In this document: one piece after another, positions 1 through 5,791 of the stretch
Numbering within the stretch: the stretch's first letter is position 1
Layout: every line of letters begins with the position of its first letter
Source of the DNA: Spirochaetaceae bacterium
GTDB taxonomy: Bacteria; Spirochaetota; Spirochaetia; Treponematales; Breznakiellaceae
Length of the DNA: 11,439 nucleotides
Assembly: GCA_031258625.1 (NCBI GenBank)
Contig: JAIRMO010000003.1
Coordinates: forward strand, 1-11,439
Direction of reading: 5' to 3'
The notes under the pieces: generated by a model
The model's input: the letters and a program-made list of their open reading frames with translations, nothing else
Database searches by the model: none
Told to the model about the DNA's origin: nothing
Position numbers and translations under genes: made by a program

Positions 1-79
1 GGACGGGGTATGGTTGGTTCGAGAGGAAATTTATAGTACTGGGGGTTTACTACCCCGCTATCATCGGCAGAGGATTGAA

Positions 80-96
80 CCGCCCCAGAGGGGCGG
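80..96 (-). terminator. GC-rich hairpin after the HD gene, possible weak terminator
   Basis: CCGCCCC (80-86) pairs with GGGGCGG (90-96) around a 3-nt loop, a perfect 7-bp stem that begins about 4 nt past the stop codon of the minus-strand HD gene. The minus-strand sequence after the stem (TTCAATCC) is not a proper U-run, so termination would be inefficient or factor-assisted. A second weak 5-bp hairpin (GGGGT/ACCCC, 42-56) follows. Nothing else is recognisable in 1-79. Confidence 0.4.
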
Positions 97-100
97 GGTA

Positions 101-1336
101 TTAAACCCCCATCGAATAAAATACGGAGCGTTTTATTCTCGCGCGGCTCTTAAGGTAGGACTGGTAGGCCGCGCTGCTTTCATAGTAGGCGTTGGGGCCC
201 TTAAACGACGAGGACTCATCACAGCGGTAGAGTTCCATCAGGGTGGGGAACAGGGGGCTGTCCATAATTGCCTCGGTCCTGATCAGGGGCAGCCGGGGCA
301 GGGCCGCGGGGAGCATGTGGTTTTTTACCAGGTACCCTATATCCCCGATCAGGGCAGGATCGAATTCCAGGCGTTCCAGGAATTTCCGGGCGACCTTGGC
401 CCCCAGCTCGGCGTGTCCGTCGAAACGTCGGCTCCCCGACGAGGCCGAAAGGGGCTTCCCCACATCGTGGAGCAGGAGCCCCAGAGACAGGCGGAGGTCA
501 TAGGCCCTTCCCCTGCGGGCAACGGGCTTCCGGTACCGAAAAGTTTCCATCGTATGTTTCCACACATTCCCTTCGGGGTGAAATTCCTTGGAATGGTCCA
601 CATCGTCCAGAACACTGAATTCCGGCCAAAACTCGGCGATAAAACCGCAGCCCTTGAGCAGTTCCAGCCCTTGATCCGGCCGGGGAGAGAGGAGGATGCC
701 CGTAAGCAGCAGGCGCTGGCTTTCGATTCCCGGGGTCTGACCCCGGGGCAGATCCCGAATGACCGGGATAATTTCCTCAAGGCGGCGCCCCTCCTCCATG
801 CCGTAACGGGCCAAGATCAAGGCCCCCTCCATGGCGGCCTGGTAACGTCCGGTCCCCAGCCGGGGGGTCATCCACCGGATCTTTTCCCCCGGGGGCGCCT
901 TTTTTTCCGGCCCCCGCCGAAACCGGCGGATGACCGGATATACCCCGCAGGGGTCCCGAAACCGCCGGGTTTTCCAGTCCTGGCTGAGGGACAACAGGGC
1001 AAAGGCCGAACCAAAGGCTTCGGCCCCGTCGAGGCGGGCTTCCTCAGGGTCCAGGCACCGGAAATACCAGCTCCGGTCCCCGGCTTCCAGGGCCCCATCG
1101 GCCAGGTCCACCCCGGGAAAACGGAGGCGGTCGAAAAGCCGGGCCAGGACGGTAATATCCGCGTCGGTCTCCACCCAGGTAAAGGGAAGCGGGGTAAACT
1201 CCAGGTATTGGTCTATGGCGCTGAAGGCCCGGAGGCTAACCTGATACCCCGCCGCCGCCAGGGTTTCGTACACGCCCCCGGCTTCCCCCAAAGGGCGGAC
1301 CTGAGACCCCCCGGAATTGTCGCGGTGATGGTCCAT
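101..1336 (-). CDS. HD-domain protein of the CCA-adding/poly(A) polymerase-like family, degenerate nucleotidyltransferase head
   Basis: This protein of 411 residues has a clear HD phosphohydrolase-type core: H261 (in VWKHT), the HDVGKP motif at 290-295, and H308 in a GHAELGA stretch. The string HPEGNVWKHT followed by LLLHDVGKP and GHAELGA matches the C-terminal HD region of bacterial tRNA nucleotidyltransferase/poly(A) polymerase-like proteins (family knowledge). The N-terminal half is roughly long enough for the nucleotidyltransferase head, and D58/D60 in TDADIT could be a remnant of the catalytic DxD. The usual GG...RD motif is not visible, so polymerase activity is doubtful. I chose ATG at 1334-1336 over GTG at 1343-1345 because GAGGAG sits 8 nt before the ATG but directly abuts the GTG. 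That GAGGAG overlaps the TGA of the upstream glycosidase gene, which points to translational coupling in one operon. It could act on 2',3'-cyclic phosphates or nucleotides; the substrate cannot be read from sequence. Confidence 0.85.
   Translation of the reverse strand: MDHHRDNSGGSQVRPLGEAGGVYETLAAAGYQVSLRAFSAIDQYLEFTPLPFTWVETDADITVLARLFDRLRFPGVDLADGALEAGDRSWYFRCLDPEEARLDGAEAFGSAFALLSLSQDWKTRRFRDPCGVYPVIRRFRRGPEKKAPPGEKIRWMTPRLGTGRYQAAMEGALILARYGMEEGRRLEEIIPVIRDLPRGQTPGIESQRLLLTGILLSPRPDQGLELLKGCGFIAEFWPEFSVLDDVDHSKEFHPEGNVWKHTMETFRYRKPVARRGRAYDLRLSLGLLLHDVGKPLSASSGSRRFDGHAELGAKVARKFLERLEFDPALIGDIGYLVKNHMLPAALPRLPLIRTEAIMDSPLFPTLMELYRCDESSSFKGPNAYYESSAAYQSYLKSRARIKRSVFYSMGV
731..745. repeat. 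GGGGTCTGACCCC palindrome inside the HD gene
   Basis: CGGGGTCTGACCCCG is a near-palindrome preceded by CGATTC (724-729). The intergenic copy at 7711-7724 has the same core and the same CGATTC flank (7705-7710), with a 1-nt indel between. In the HD protein it encodes RGQTP, in the linker between the head and the HD domain. It may be a dispersed repeat accommodated in frame (inference). Confidence 0.45.
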
Positions 1337-1348
1337 AGGCGGCACTCC

Positions 1349-4300
1349 TCATGGCTTTTTAGCGTTTTTTGGGGGGGCCGCCTTTTTCCGGGCGCTTCCC
1401 TTTACGGCGGGCCTTGGCCCTCCGCCGGCGGGCCGGGACCCGTCGCCGTCGGGTCCTGGTTCCCCGGCGGTTTCCGATAAAAGTTCAATGAGCCGTTCCA
1501 ACGTATACCCCGAATCCTTTTCGGCCCGGTCAAATTGGTCCGTCAATTCGGCGATACGTTCCAGGCGGATAAGCCACCGGGATTCCGTTGTTTCCGGCGC
1601 TTTACGGGCGGCTTTGGGGCTTTTCCCCGCCGGAACCGGACCGGGTTTCCCCCCCGCCGGGTCGGGGCGCCGAATCGCTTCCAGGGCGGCATCCCCTTCC
1701 AGGGCCAGGAACAGGGGCACATAGAACAGGGCCGCTTCAAAGGACTCTTTGTTGAACCAGACCGTATCCTCAAAAAGATTCACCCCCAGGAGTTTTCTGA
1801 AATCTTCGGACTGGTAATTCGCCAGCACCAGAGCCGCACCCAAAGGCGGAACCTGATAGGGGCTGACATCCTCCGGGCTGGTCCGGGAGAGGACCCCCCG
1901 GATGAGTTCAATAACCCGGTAAGCCTCATCCCCGGGTATCTCCCGGATGTTGAAGCATTCCCGCAGTTTGCGGTCCAACTGCCAGTGATCCATCAGCGCC
2001 GCGGCATCCGCCCCGGAGGCCCCTTCGCCGATAATGGAACGGAGCAGGGCCAATACCCCGTAGGCCGTGGCAAAGACGGCAATATAGGGTTTGGCCAGGA
2101 GCCTTTCCCTGATTTTTTTCAGGAACCGGACCGTGTCCTTCCCCAAGCCGGAAGGAACCGGATCGGCATATCCGGCGATCAGGGCCCAGCGGTCAAAGAA
2201 GGCGGCAAATTCCTCCCCGATCTTTTCAGGGTCAAGGGGAGGATGATCCCAGCCGGTATTAAAGGGATCATAACGGCCGTTGGCGCCGCTTACGTATTCC
2301 CGGGCCGCGGCGATAAAGGCCAGGACCGGCTCTTTAAGGGCGTCCCGGTCCCGGTAGGATTCTTCTTTGAACAAGGCGGTAAAGGGCCGGTAGAGCTCTC
2401 CCAGGAACAGATCCTGAATGGCCGCCTGGAGGTCCGGTACGCCCCGGCCGGAAAGCTCGTGGTTGAGCCGCGCCCACCGGCCGTTGAAATCCGCCGCCTC
2501 GTGGATATCCAGGAACACCTGGGCTTCGTACCCGTTGAGGGAGACAAACAGTCCCTGTTCGCTGATCTCCTTGGAGGACCGGATATACCACAGACCGGAA
2601 CGCTGCTCCCGGAACAGGGTGAAATACCGCCCGTCCCCATGGATGGAAAGGGCCTCGCTCAGGATGTCTTGCCGGAAACTTCCGTCTTCCTGGGGTATGG
2701 CCGGGGAACTTTGGCGGATCCACCCCGAAGCGGCGTAATACGAATTGTTATACAACACCAGGGACCGGTCGTCCCAATCCCGGTTGGAATAGGCAAACAC
2801 GTTTTCATTCACCCCCCCGCCGGCGGTAAAAAGATCGTAGAGCCTGAAGGCGGCGCTTCCGGAAAAAACCGCCCGCTTTTTCATCAGGGGGAAGATCTCC
2901 CGTTCATGCCGGTCCACAAGGTAGGGATCCGGGCTTTCGTTCCGGTAGGAGCGGCGGTACTCCATGCCGTACTTTTCCTCAAACCCCTCAATCTGGCCGT
3001 GGCCGAACATGGGCAGCCCCGGCATGGTTACAAGGAGGGTACAGATCCCAAAGTATTTGTCCCCCTTGCCGAACTGGGCCACTGCGGTTTCCTCGTCGGG
3101 GTTGTTCATAAAGTTGACGAAACGTTTGAGGATCTCCGGGTCGAATTCCAGGGTGTTTTTGATGGTGGCCCGGTATTTGGCGTTTTCTTCGTTTTTGAGC
3201 ATATTCATAAACGCGGAATTGTAAACCCGGTGCATCCCCAAGGTACGGACGAAGTAGCCCTCCATCATCCAAAAAGCCTCCGCCAGGAGCAGGGTGTTGG
3301 GGGCCTCCAGGGCGCAGCGGTCCACCACCTCCCGCCAGAACTCGTTGGGGATCCGCCGGTTAAACTCCTCGGCGGAGATGGCCTGTTCCGCCCGGCTGGC
3401 GATATCGCCGCCATGGCCGGGTTCGGGGTACCAGAGGCGCTGGATGTGGCGTTTAGCCAGGGTCATGGCCGCGTCAAACCGGACAATGGAAAACTGCTTA
3501 CAAACCCCCACAATGGTGCGGATCACCGCCTCCCGCGCCTCGGGGTTGAGGAAGTCGATCTGGGCGGTGTCGTTCCAGGGCATAGAGGTCCCGTCGTTGC
3601 CGTGGTAGATGTACCGGACATCCCCGGTGTTGAAGTCCACCCGTTTAAAAACCACCGCGGCATCGCTGCGGTTGTAGTAATGGTCCTCAATATACACCCC
3701 TACTCCATCCCGGCTGGAGAGGTTGCCCCCGTTAAAGGTATAGGTGGGGAAGGGGGGATACCGGAGTTGGAGGAACCGGTCGGGATGCTCCATGACCCAC
3801 CGGCTGTCTATCCCCGTGTGGTTGGGGACCATGTCGGAACCCAGCCGTATCCCCCGCCGGGCGCAGCGTTCCCGGAGATTGGCCAGGCTTTCCCAGCCCC
3901 CCAGTTCCCCGGCGATGTCGTAGTCGTAGAGGCTGTAGGCGCTGGCCGCGGCCTCGGGGTTACCGGTCCACTGTTTCACCGTCCGGGAGGCGTTACTCCG
4001 CTCCCAGAGGCCGATGAGCCAGAGCCCGGTGAAGCCCCGGCGGGCAAGCCCGTCCAATTCCTCATCGGGGATCTGGTCCAGCCGCTCGATGGGCCGGTCG
4101 TACTTTTTGGAGAGCTGGTAGAGCCACACCAGGGTACTCTTGGCCATAAGTACCGTCCGGGGCATCCAGTCCTGGTCCGGGCTGAACCGCTCGTATTCGT
4201 TGTCCAGGGCGCCGTAGGTGTATACCTCGGTCGGACCGGGCCCAAAAAACGAAGGCTTCTCCTCCTCTTTGATAACATCCAGGCTGGTAAGGAGCCGGAC

Positions 4301-5089
4301 CATAAATTTCCCCAGGAGGAGCCCCCACTTGCTCCGCATAAACTCAAGCTGCCCGGCCAAAGAATCCGGGGAGGCCAGGGCCGGGGCCCGGAGGAGGTCC
4401 CAAAGGGAAAGGCCGTCGGGGCCGAAGGGGGGCAGTTCCGCAAAATGGGCCCGGAGTTCGGCGATTGCCTGGGTATAGACCGTCTTTTCCGCCAGGTCCT
4501 GGTCATCAAAGAGGAATTTAAAGGGGTCAAAGGCGGGGTTGAGGTTTGCCAGGGCCAGGAGCAAAAGCTCCTCCACCGAGAGGGAACGGCAGCTTTCCCC
4601 GGCTTCGGCCCCCCCCAGGTAGGCCGCTATCGTGGTTTTTCCCGCGTACACCGCCTGGGGGGGGAACTGTTCGGAAAAGGCCCGCAAAAGGGCGGCGGAC
4701 CTGTCCGGCCCCAGGGTGTTTTCCAGCCTGAGCATGGCCGTGTCAAAGGCGTCGGGTTGAACCTGCTCCCGGTACAGGGCGACCATGTAGTGGAGGATCT
4801 CGTCGATGAGCCCCATGGCGTTGAGCTGCCCCGCCTTGATAACCCGATCCGGCTGGGCCGCCGGGTCGATCTTGGCGTTAAAGCGCCGGGTCAGTTCCCG
4901 GACCTGATGGAAATCCGCCAGGATCACGTTCCCCCGGAGGGAAAAGAGGGTATGTTCCAGGGCGTATTCCTTCCGGACATCCCGGTTGATGTGAAATTCC
5001 CGGACCGCCTGGGGAACCGCGACGGACCCCTTCCCGCCACGGGCCGCGGAATTTTCATATTTGGATAATGAAAGATACAAAAAACCCAT
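1349..5089 (-). CDS. Very large GH13 alpha-amylase-family glycosidase/glucanotransferase
   Basis: The protein has 1246 residues. A TIM-barrel glycoside hydrolase family 13 core spans roughly residues 310-750. Region I is DMVPNHTG (419-426). Region II is IVRFDAAM, with R537 and the expected nucleophile D539. Region III is LLLAEAFW, with acid/base E604. Region IV reads MNNPDEE, keeping D665 but with P664 where most GH13 enzymes have the transition-state His of NHD. A substrate-loop-like stretch GHGQIEGFEEKYGMEYRR follows (about 697-713). The flanks are unusual: about 300 helical residues before the barrel, a beta-rich part near 750-870 that resembles the usual C-terminal all-beta domain, then about 380 mostly helical residues ending in a Lys/Pro/Ala-rich tail. 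There is no signal peptide, so it is probably cytoplasmic and acts on alpha-glucans such as glycogen. I chose ATG at 5087-5089; upstream GTGs at 5096-5098 and 5105-5107 are alternatives adding 3 or 6 residues. Family is certain; exact reaction is not. Confidence 0.93.
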   Translation of the reverse strand: MGFLYLSLSKYENSAARGGKGSVAVPQAVREFHINRDVRKEYALEHTLFSLRGNVILADFHQVRELTRRFNAKIDPAAQPDRVIKAGQLNAMGLIDEILHYMVALYREQVQPDAFDTAMLRLENTLGPDRSAALLRAFSEQFPPQAVYAGKTTIAAYLGGAEAGESCRSLSVEELLLLALANLNPAFDPFKFLFDDQDLAEKTVYTQAIAELRAHFAELPPFGPDGLSLWDLLRAPALASPDSLAGQLEFMRSKWGLLLGKFMVRLLTSLDVIKEEEKPSFFGPGPTEVYTYGALDNEYERFSPDQDWMPRTVLMAKSTLVWLYQLSKKYDRPIERLDQIPDEELDGLARRGFTGLWLIGLWERSNASRTVKQWTGNPEAAASAYSLYDYDIAGELGGWESLANLRERCARRGIRLGSDMVPNHTGIDSRWVMEHPDRFLQLRYPPFPTYTFNGGNLSSRDGVGVYIEDHYYNRSDAAVVFKRVDFNTGDVRYIYHGNDGTSMPWNDTAQIDFLNPEAREAVIRTIVGVCKQFSIVRFDAAMTLAKRHIQRLWYPEPGHGGDIASRAEQAISAEEFNRRIPNEFWREVVDRCALEAPNTLLLAEAFWMMEGYFVRTLGMHRVYNSAFMNMLKNEENAKYRATIKNTLEFDPEILKRFVNFMNNPDEETAVAQFGKGDKYFGICTLLVTMPGLPMFGHGQIEGFEEKYGMEYRRSYRNESPDPYLVDRHEREIFPLMKKRAVFSGSAAFRLYDLFTAGGGVNENVFAYSNRDWDDRSLVLYNNSYYAASGWIRQSSPAIPQEDGSFRQDILSEALSIHGDGRYFTLFREQRSGLWYIRSSKEISEQGLFVSLNGYEAQVFLDIHEAADFNGRWARLNHELSGRGVPDLQAAIQDLFLGELYRPFTALFKEESYRDRDALKEPVLAFIAAAREYVSGANGRYDPFNTGWDHPPLDPEKIGEEFAAFFDRWALIAGYADPVPSGLGKDTVRFLKKIRERLLAKPYIAVFATAYGVLALLRSIIGEGASGADAAALMDHWQLDRKLRECFNIREIPGDEAYRVIELIRGVLSRTSPEDVSPYQVPPLGAALVLANYQSEDFRKLLGVNLFEDTVWFNKESFEAALFYVPLFLALEGDAALEAIRRPDPAGGKPGPVPAGKSPKAARKAPETTESRWLIRLERIAELTDQFDRAEKDSGYTLERLIELLSETAGEPGPDGDGSRPAGGGPRPAVKGSARKKAAPPKNAKKP

Positions 5090-5123
5090 AATTAACACGC
5101 CCCCCACCGGAATCTTACCTTTT

Positions 5124-5172
5124 AGTATAGGGCAAAAATAGAAATTTGCACAGAGATATAATATTGATTATA
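5124..5172 (-). promoter_or_regulatory. Candidate minus-strand promoter region for the glycosidase operon
   Basis: Two possible minus-strand -10 boxes lie upstream of the glycosidase gene: TATAAT (plus positions 5167-5172), with A/T tracts further upstream, and TATACT (5124-5129), with a poor -35 (TGTGCA) 17 nt before it. Neither has a convincing -35, so the choice is uncertain. The A/T tracts at 5179-5210 are shared with the divergent plus-strand promoter. Confidence 0.35.
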
Positions 5173-5194
5173 GGGGATTTTTTTTTAAAAAAAC

Positions 5195-5223
5195 TTGGTT
5201 TTTTTAAAAAAGCGTGATATATT
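5195..5223 (+). promoter_or_regulatory. Sigma70-type promoter reading toward the leader and lipoprotein
   Basis: TTGGTT (5195-5200) and TATATT (5218-5223) are separated by exactly 17 nt. A/T tracts lie upstream (5179-5193) and in the spacer. The predicted start falls near 5229-5231, in the middle of a perfect palindrome. It drives rightward transcription, divergent from the glycosidase operon. Confidence 0.7.
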
Positions 5224-5236
5224 GCTTATCATAAGC
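5224..5236. promoter_or_regulatory. Perfect palindrome at the expected transcription start, candidate operator
   Basis: GCTTATCATAAGC is a 6+1+6 perfect dyad beginning at the base after the -10 box, so it covers the predicted +1. A repressor bound here would block the 5195-5223 promoter. As RNA it would be mostly cut by the start site, so a DNA operator is the simpler reading. The binding protein is unknown. Confidence 0.5.
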
Positions 5237-5281
5237 CCCCGAATACGGGGGCCGCCCGGCCAAAGCCCGGCAACCCAAAAA

Positions 5282-5332
5282 GGAGGAAGCCATGACCCAT
5301 ACTACCCGCAGAATGACCGCCCGGCTTCTTCC
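5282..5332 (+). promoter_or_regulatory. Helix that can sequester the leader-ORF ribosome binding site
   Basis: GGAGGAAGCC (5282-5291) can pair with GGCTTCTTCC (5323-5332) over 10 contiguous pairs with one G-U. The loop is 31 nt and starts with the ATG at 5292. The helix covers the core GGAGG of the Shine-Dalgarno sequence, so folding would shut off initiation. The partner strand lies within the ORF, in codons 11-14. Confidence 0.5.
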
Positions 5333-5369
5333 TATTGCTAATTTCTTTACCCCCCCCCCCTACAGGTAG
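5292..5369 (+). CDS. Short leader ORF (25 aa) running into a poly-C tract
   Basis: The ATG at 5292 follows AGGAGG with a 5-nt gap, the strongest Shine-Dalgarno spacing in the window. The product begins MTHTTRRMTARLLPIANFF and then T-PPP-YR before TAG at 5367-5369. The basic start followed by a short hydrophobic run resembles the beginning of a signal peptide. The proline codons are the C11 tract (5350-5360). With one C fewer the frame would stay open to TGA at 5719-5721, giving 142 residues, including two copies of a 24-residue unit starting SGGPRF. It could be a leader peptide, a phase-variable gene in the OFF state, or the remnant of a lipoprotein gene. No homologue was recognised. Confidence 0.4.
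   Translation: MTHTTRRMTARLLPIANFFTPPPYR
5350..5360. repeat. C11 homopolymer inside the leader ORF
   Basis: Eleven consecutive C residues lie in the coding part of the leader ORF. Tracts of this length are slippage-prone in replication and are used as phase-variation switches in other spirochaetes, as with poly-G tracts upstream of tpr genes in T. pallidum (established). They are also common sites of sequencing error, so the exact length is uncertain. Confidence 0.8.
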
Positions 5370-5475
5370 TGTAGTTTCACCGGTAACGCCGGTAACACCA
5401 CGCTTTTTTTTAGCCGTCTCCTGTTCCCGCCGGAATTATCTCTTTGGCCGGGGGTTCTCTATGCTCGTGCCCTCT

Positions 5476-5532
5476 GGGGGGCCGCGGTTTTTAGACTCTT
5501 CCGCGGTCTCCCTTCTTGTTCTTTCCCTTGTT
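5476..5532 (+). terminator. First of two tandem leader hairpins, weak terminator
   Basis: GGGGGGCCGCGG (5476-5487) pairs with CCGCGGTCTCCC (5501-5512), 12 bp including two G-U pairs around a 13-nt loop. The following TTCTTGTTCTTT is pyrimidine- and T-rich but interrupted. It is a close relative of the next hairpin, whose left arm begins 72 nt later. Confidence 0.5.
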
Positions 5533-5546
5533 CCCCTCGCGCACTC

Positions 5547-5600
5547 CGGGGGGCCGCGGTTTAAATTAGGCTTTTCCGCGGTCCCCCGTTTTTCTTTTTT
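5547..5600 (+). terminator. Second tandem leader hairpin, strong intrinsic terminator
   Basis: CGGGGGGCCGCGG (5547-5559) pairs with CCGCGGTCCCCCG (5576-5588), 13 bp with one G-U and a 16-nt loop, followed at once by TTTTTCTTTTTT (5589-5600). This is a textbook Rho-independent terminator about 190 nt before the lipoprotein gene. It should end or attenuate transcription from the promoter at 5195. Confidence 0.75.
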
Positions 5601-5668
5601 GGCTCTCAAAGAGGGCTCCCGAAACCGTTCCCTTTGCAGTGGAAGCGCGGTCCCGGGAGCGCCATACA

Positions 5669-5701
5669 CCTTTTCACCGTACCCTATCGGGGCGGAAAAG
5701 G
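5669..5701 (+). other. Bulged inverted repeat between the leader terminator and the lipoprotein gene
   Basis: CCTTTT, CCG and CCC (5669-5684) pair with GGG, CGG and AAAAGG (5690-5701), 12 bp with two 2-nt bulges on the left arm and a 5-nt loop. A further CCGCGG inverted repeat lies at 5730-5745. A weak -10-like TATATG sits at 5722-5727 with no good -35, so the lipoprotein's own promoter is not convincingly visible in 5601-5748. Confidence 0.3.
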
Positions 5702-5748
5702 CAATGCGCGGTCCTCTTTGATATATGCGCCGCGGGCGGCCGCGGCCG

Positions 5749-5765
5749 TTCAGACCTGGTCTGAA
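5749..5765. promoter_or_regulatory. 17-bp perfect palindrome just upstream of the lipoprotein gene, candidate operator
   Basis: TTCAGACCTGGTCTGAA is an 8+1+8 perfect dyad ending 26 nt before the lipoprotein start codon. It could be a repressor site. As RNA it could form a 6-bp hairpin with a 5-nt loop ahead of the Shine-Dalgarno sequence. Its half-site GGTCTGA is also the centre of the GGGTCTGACCC repeats downstream of the gene; that similarity may be chance. Confidence 0.45.
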
Positions 5766-5791
5766 TGATTCTATTTTTCAGGGAGGACTCT

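Larger units (their letters stand above)
5230..5600 (+). ncRNA. Structured leader transcript, predicted from promoter to terminator
   Basis: From the promoter near 5195 to the terminator ending at 5600 the expected RNA is about 370 nt. It begins with a 7-bp hairpin GCCCCCG-AATA-CGGGGGC (5235-5252). A direct repeat GCCCGGC (5254-5260 and 5265-5271) and a strong AGGAGG (5281-5286) follow. Next come a 25-codon ORF with an 11-C run, an 8-T run (5404-5411), then two tandem hairpins. No known RNA family was recognised. It may be a regulatory leader (attenuator) for the lipoprotein gene, or an independent RNA. This is inferred from signals only. Confidence 0.4.

Noticed and set aside
1..60. tRNA or rRNA fragment near GGTTCGAGAGG
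   Set aside because: A GGTTCGA-like string is present, but no acceptor stem or cloverleaf can be built around it on either strand.
14..1480. 488-codon plus-strand open frame antisense to the HD gene
   Set aside because: The HD motifs, ribosome binding site and stop-start coupling support the minus strand; the antisense product has no recognisable family.
1535..5068. 1177-codon plus-strand open frame antisense to the glycosidase gene
   Set aside because: The minus strand encodes an unmistakable GH13 enzyme with catalytic motifs. The opposite frame has no recognisable domain, low-complexity Pro/Gly/Val-rich sequence, and is a known artefact of high-GC genes.
5235..5280. SAM-I-like string GCCCGGCAACC in the leader
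   Set aside because: The string resembles part of the SAM-I riboswitch core, but the other conserved elements and the four-way junction are not present.
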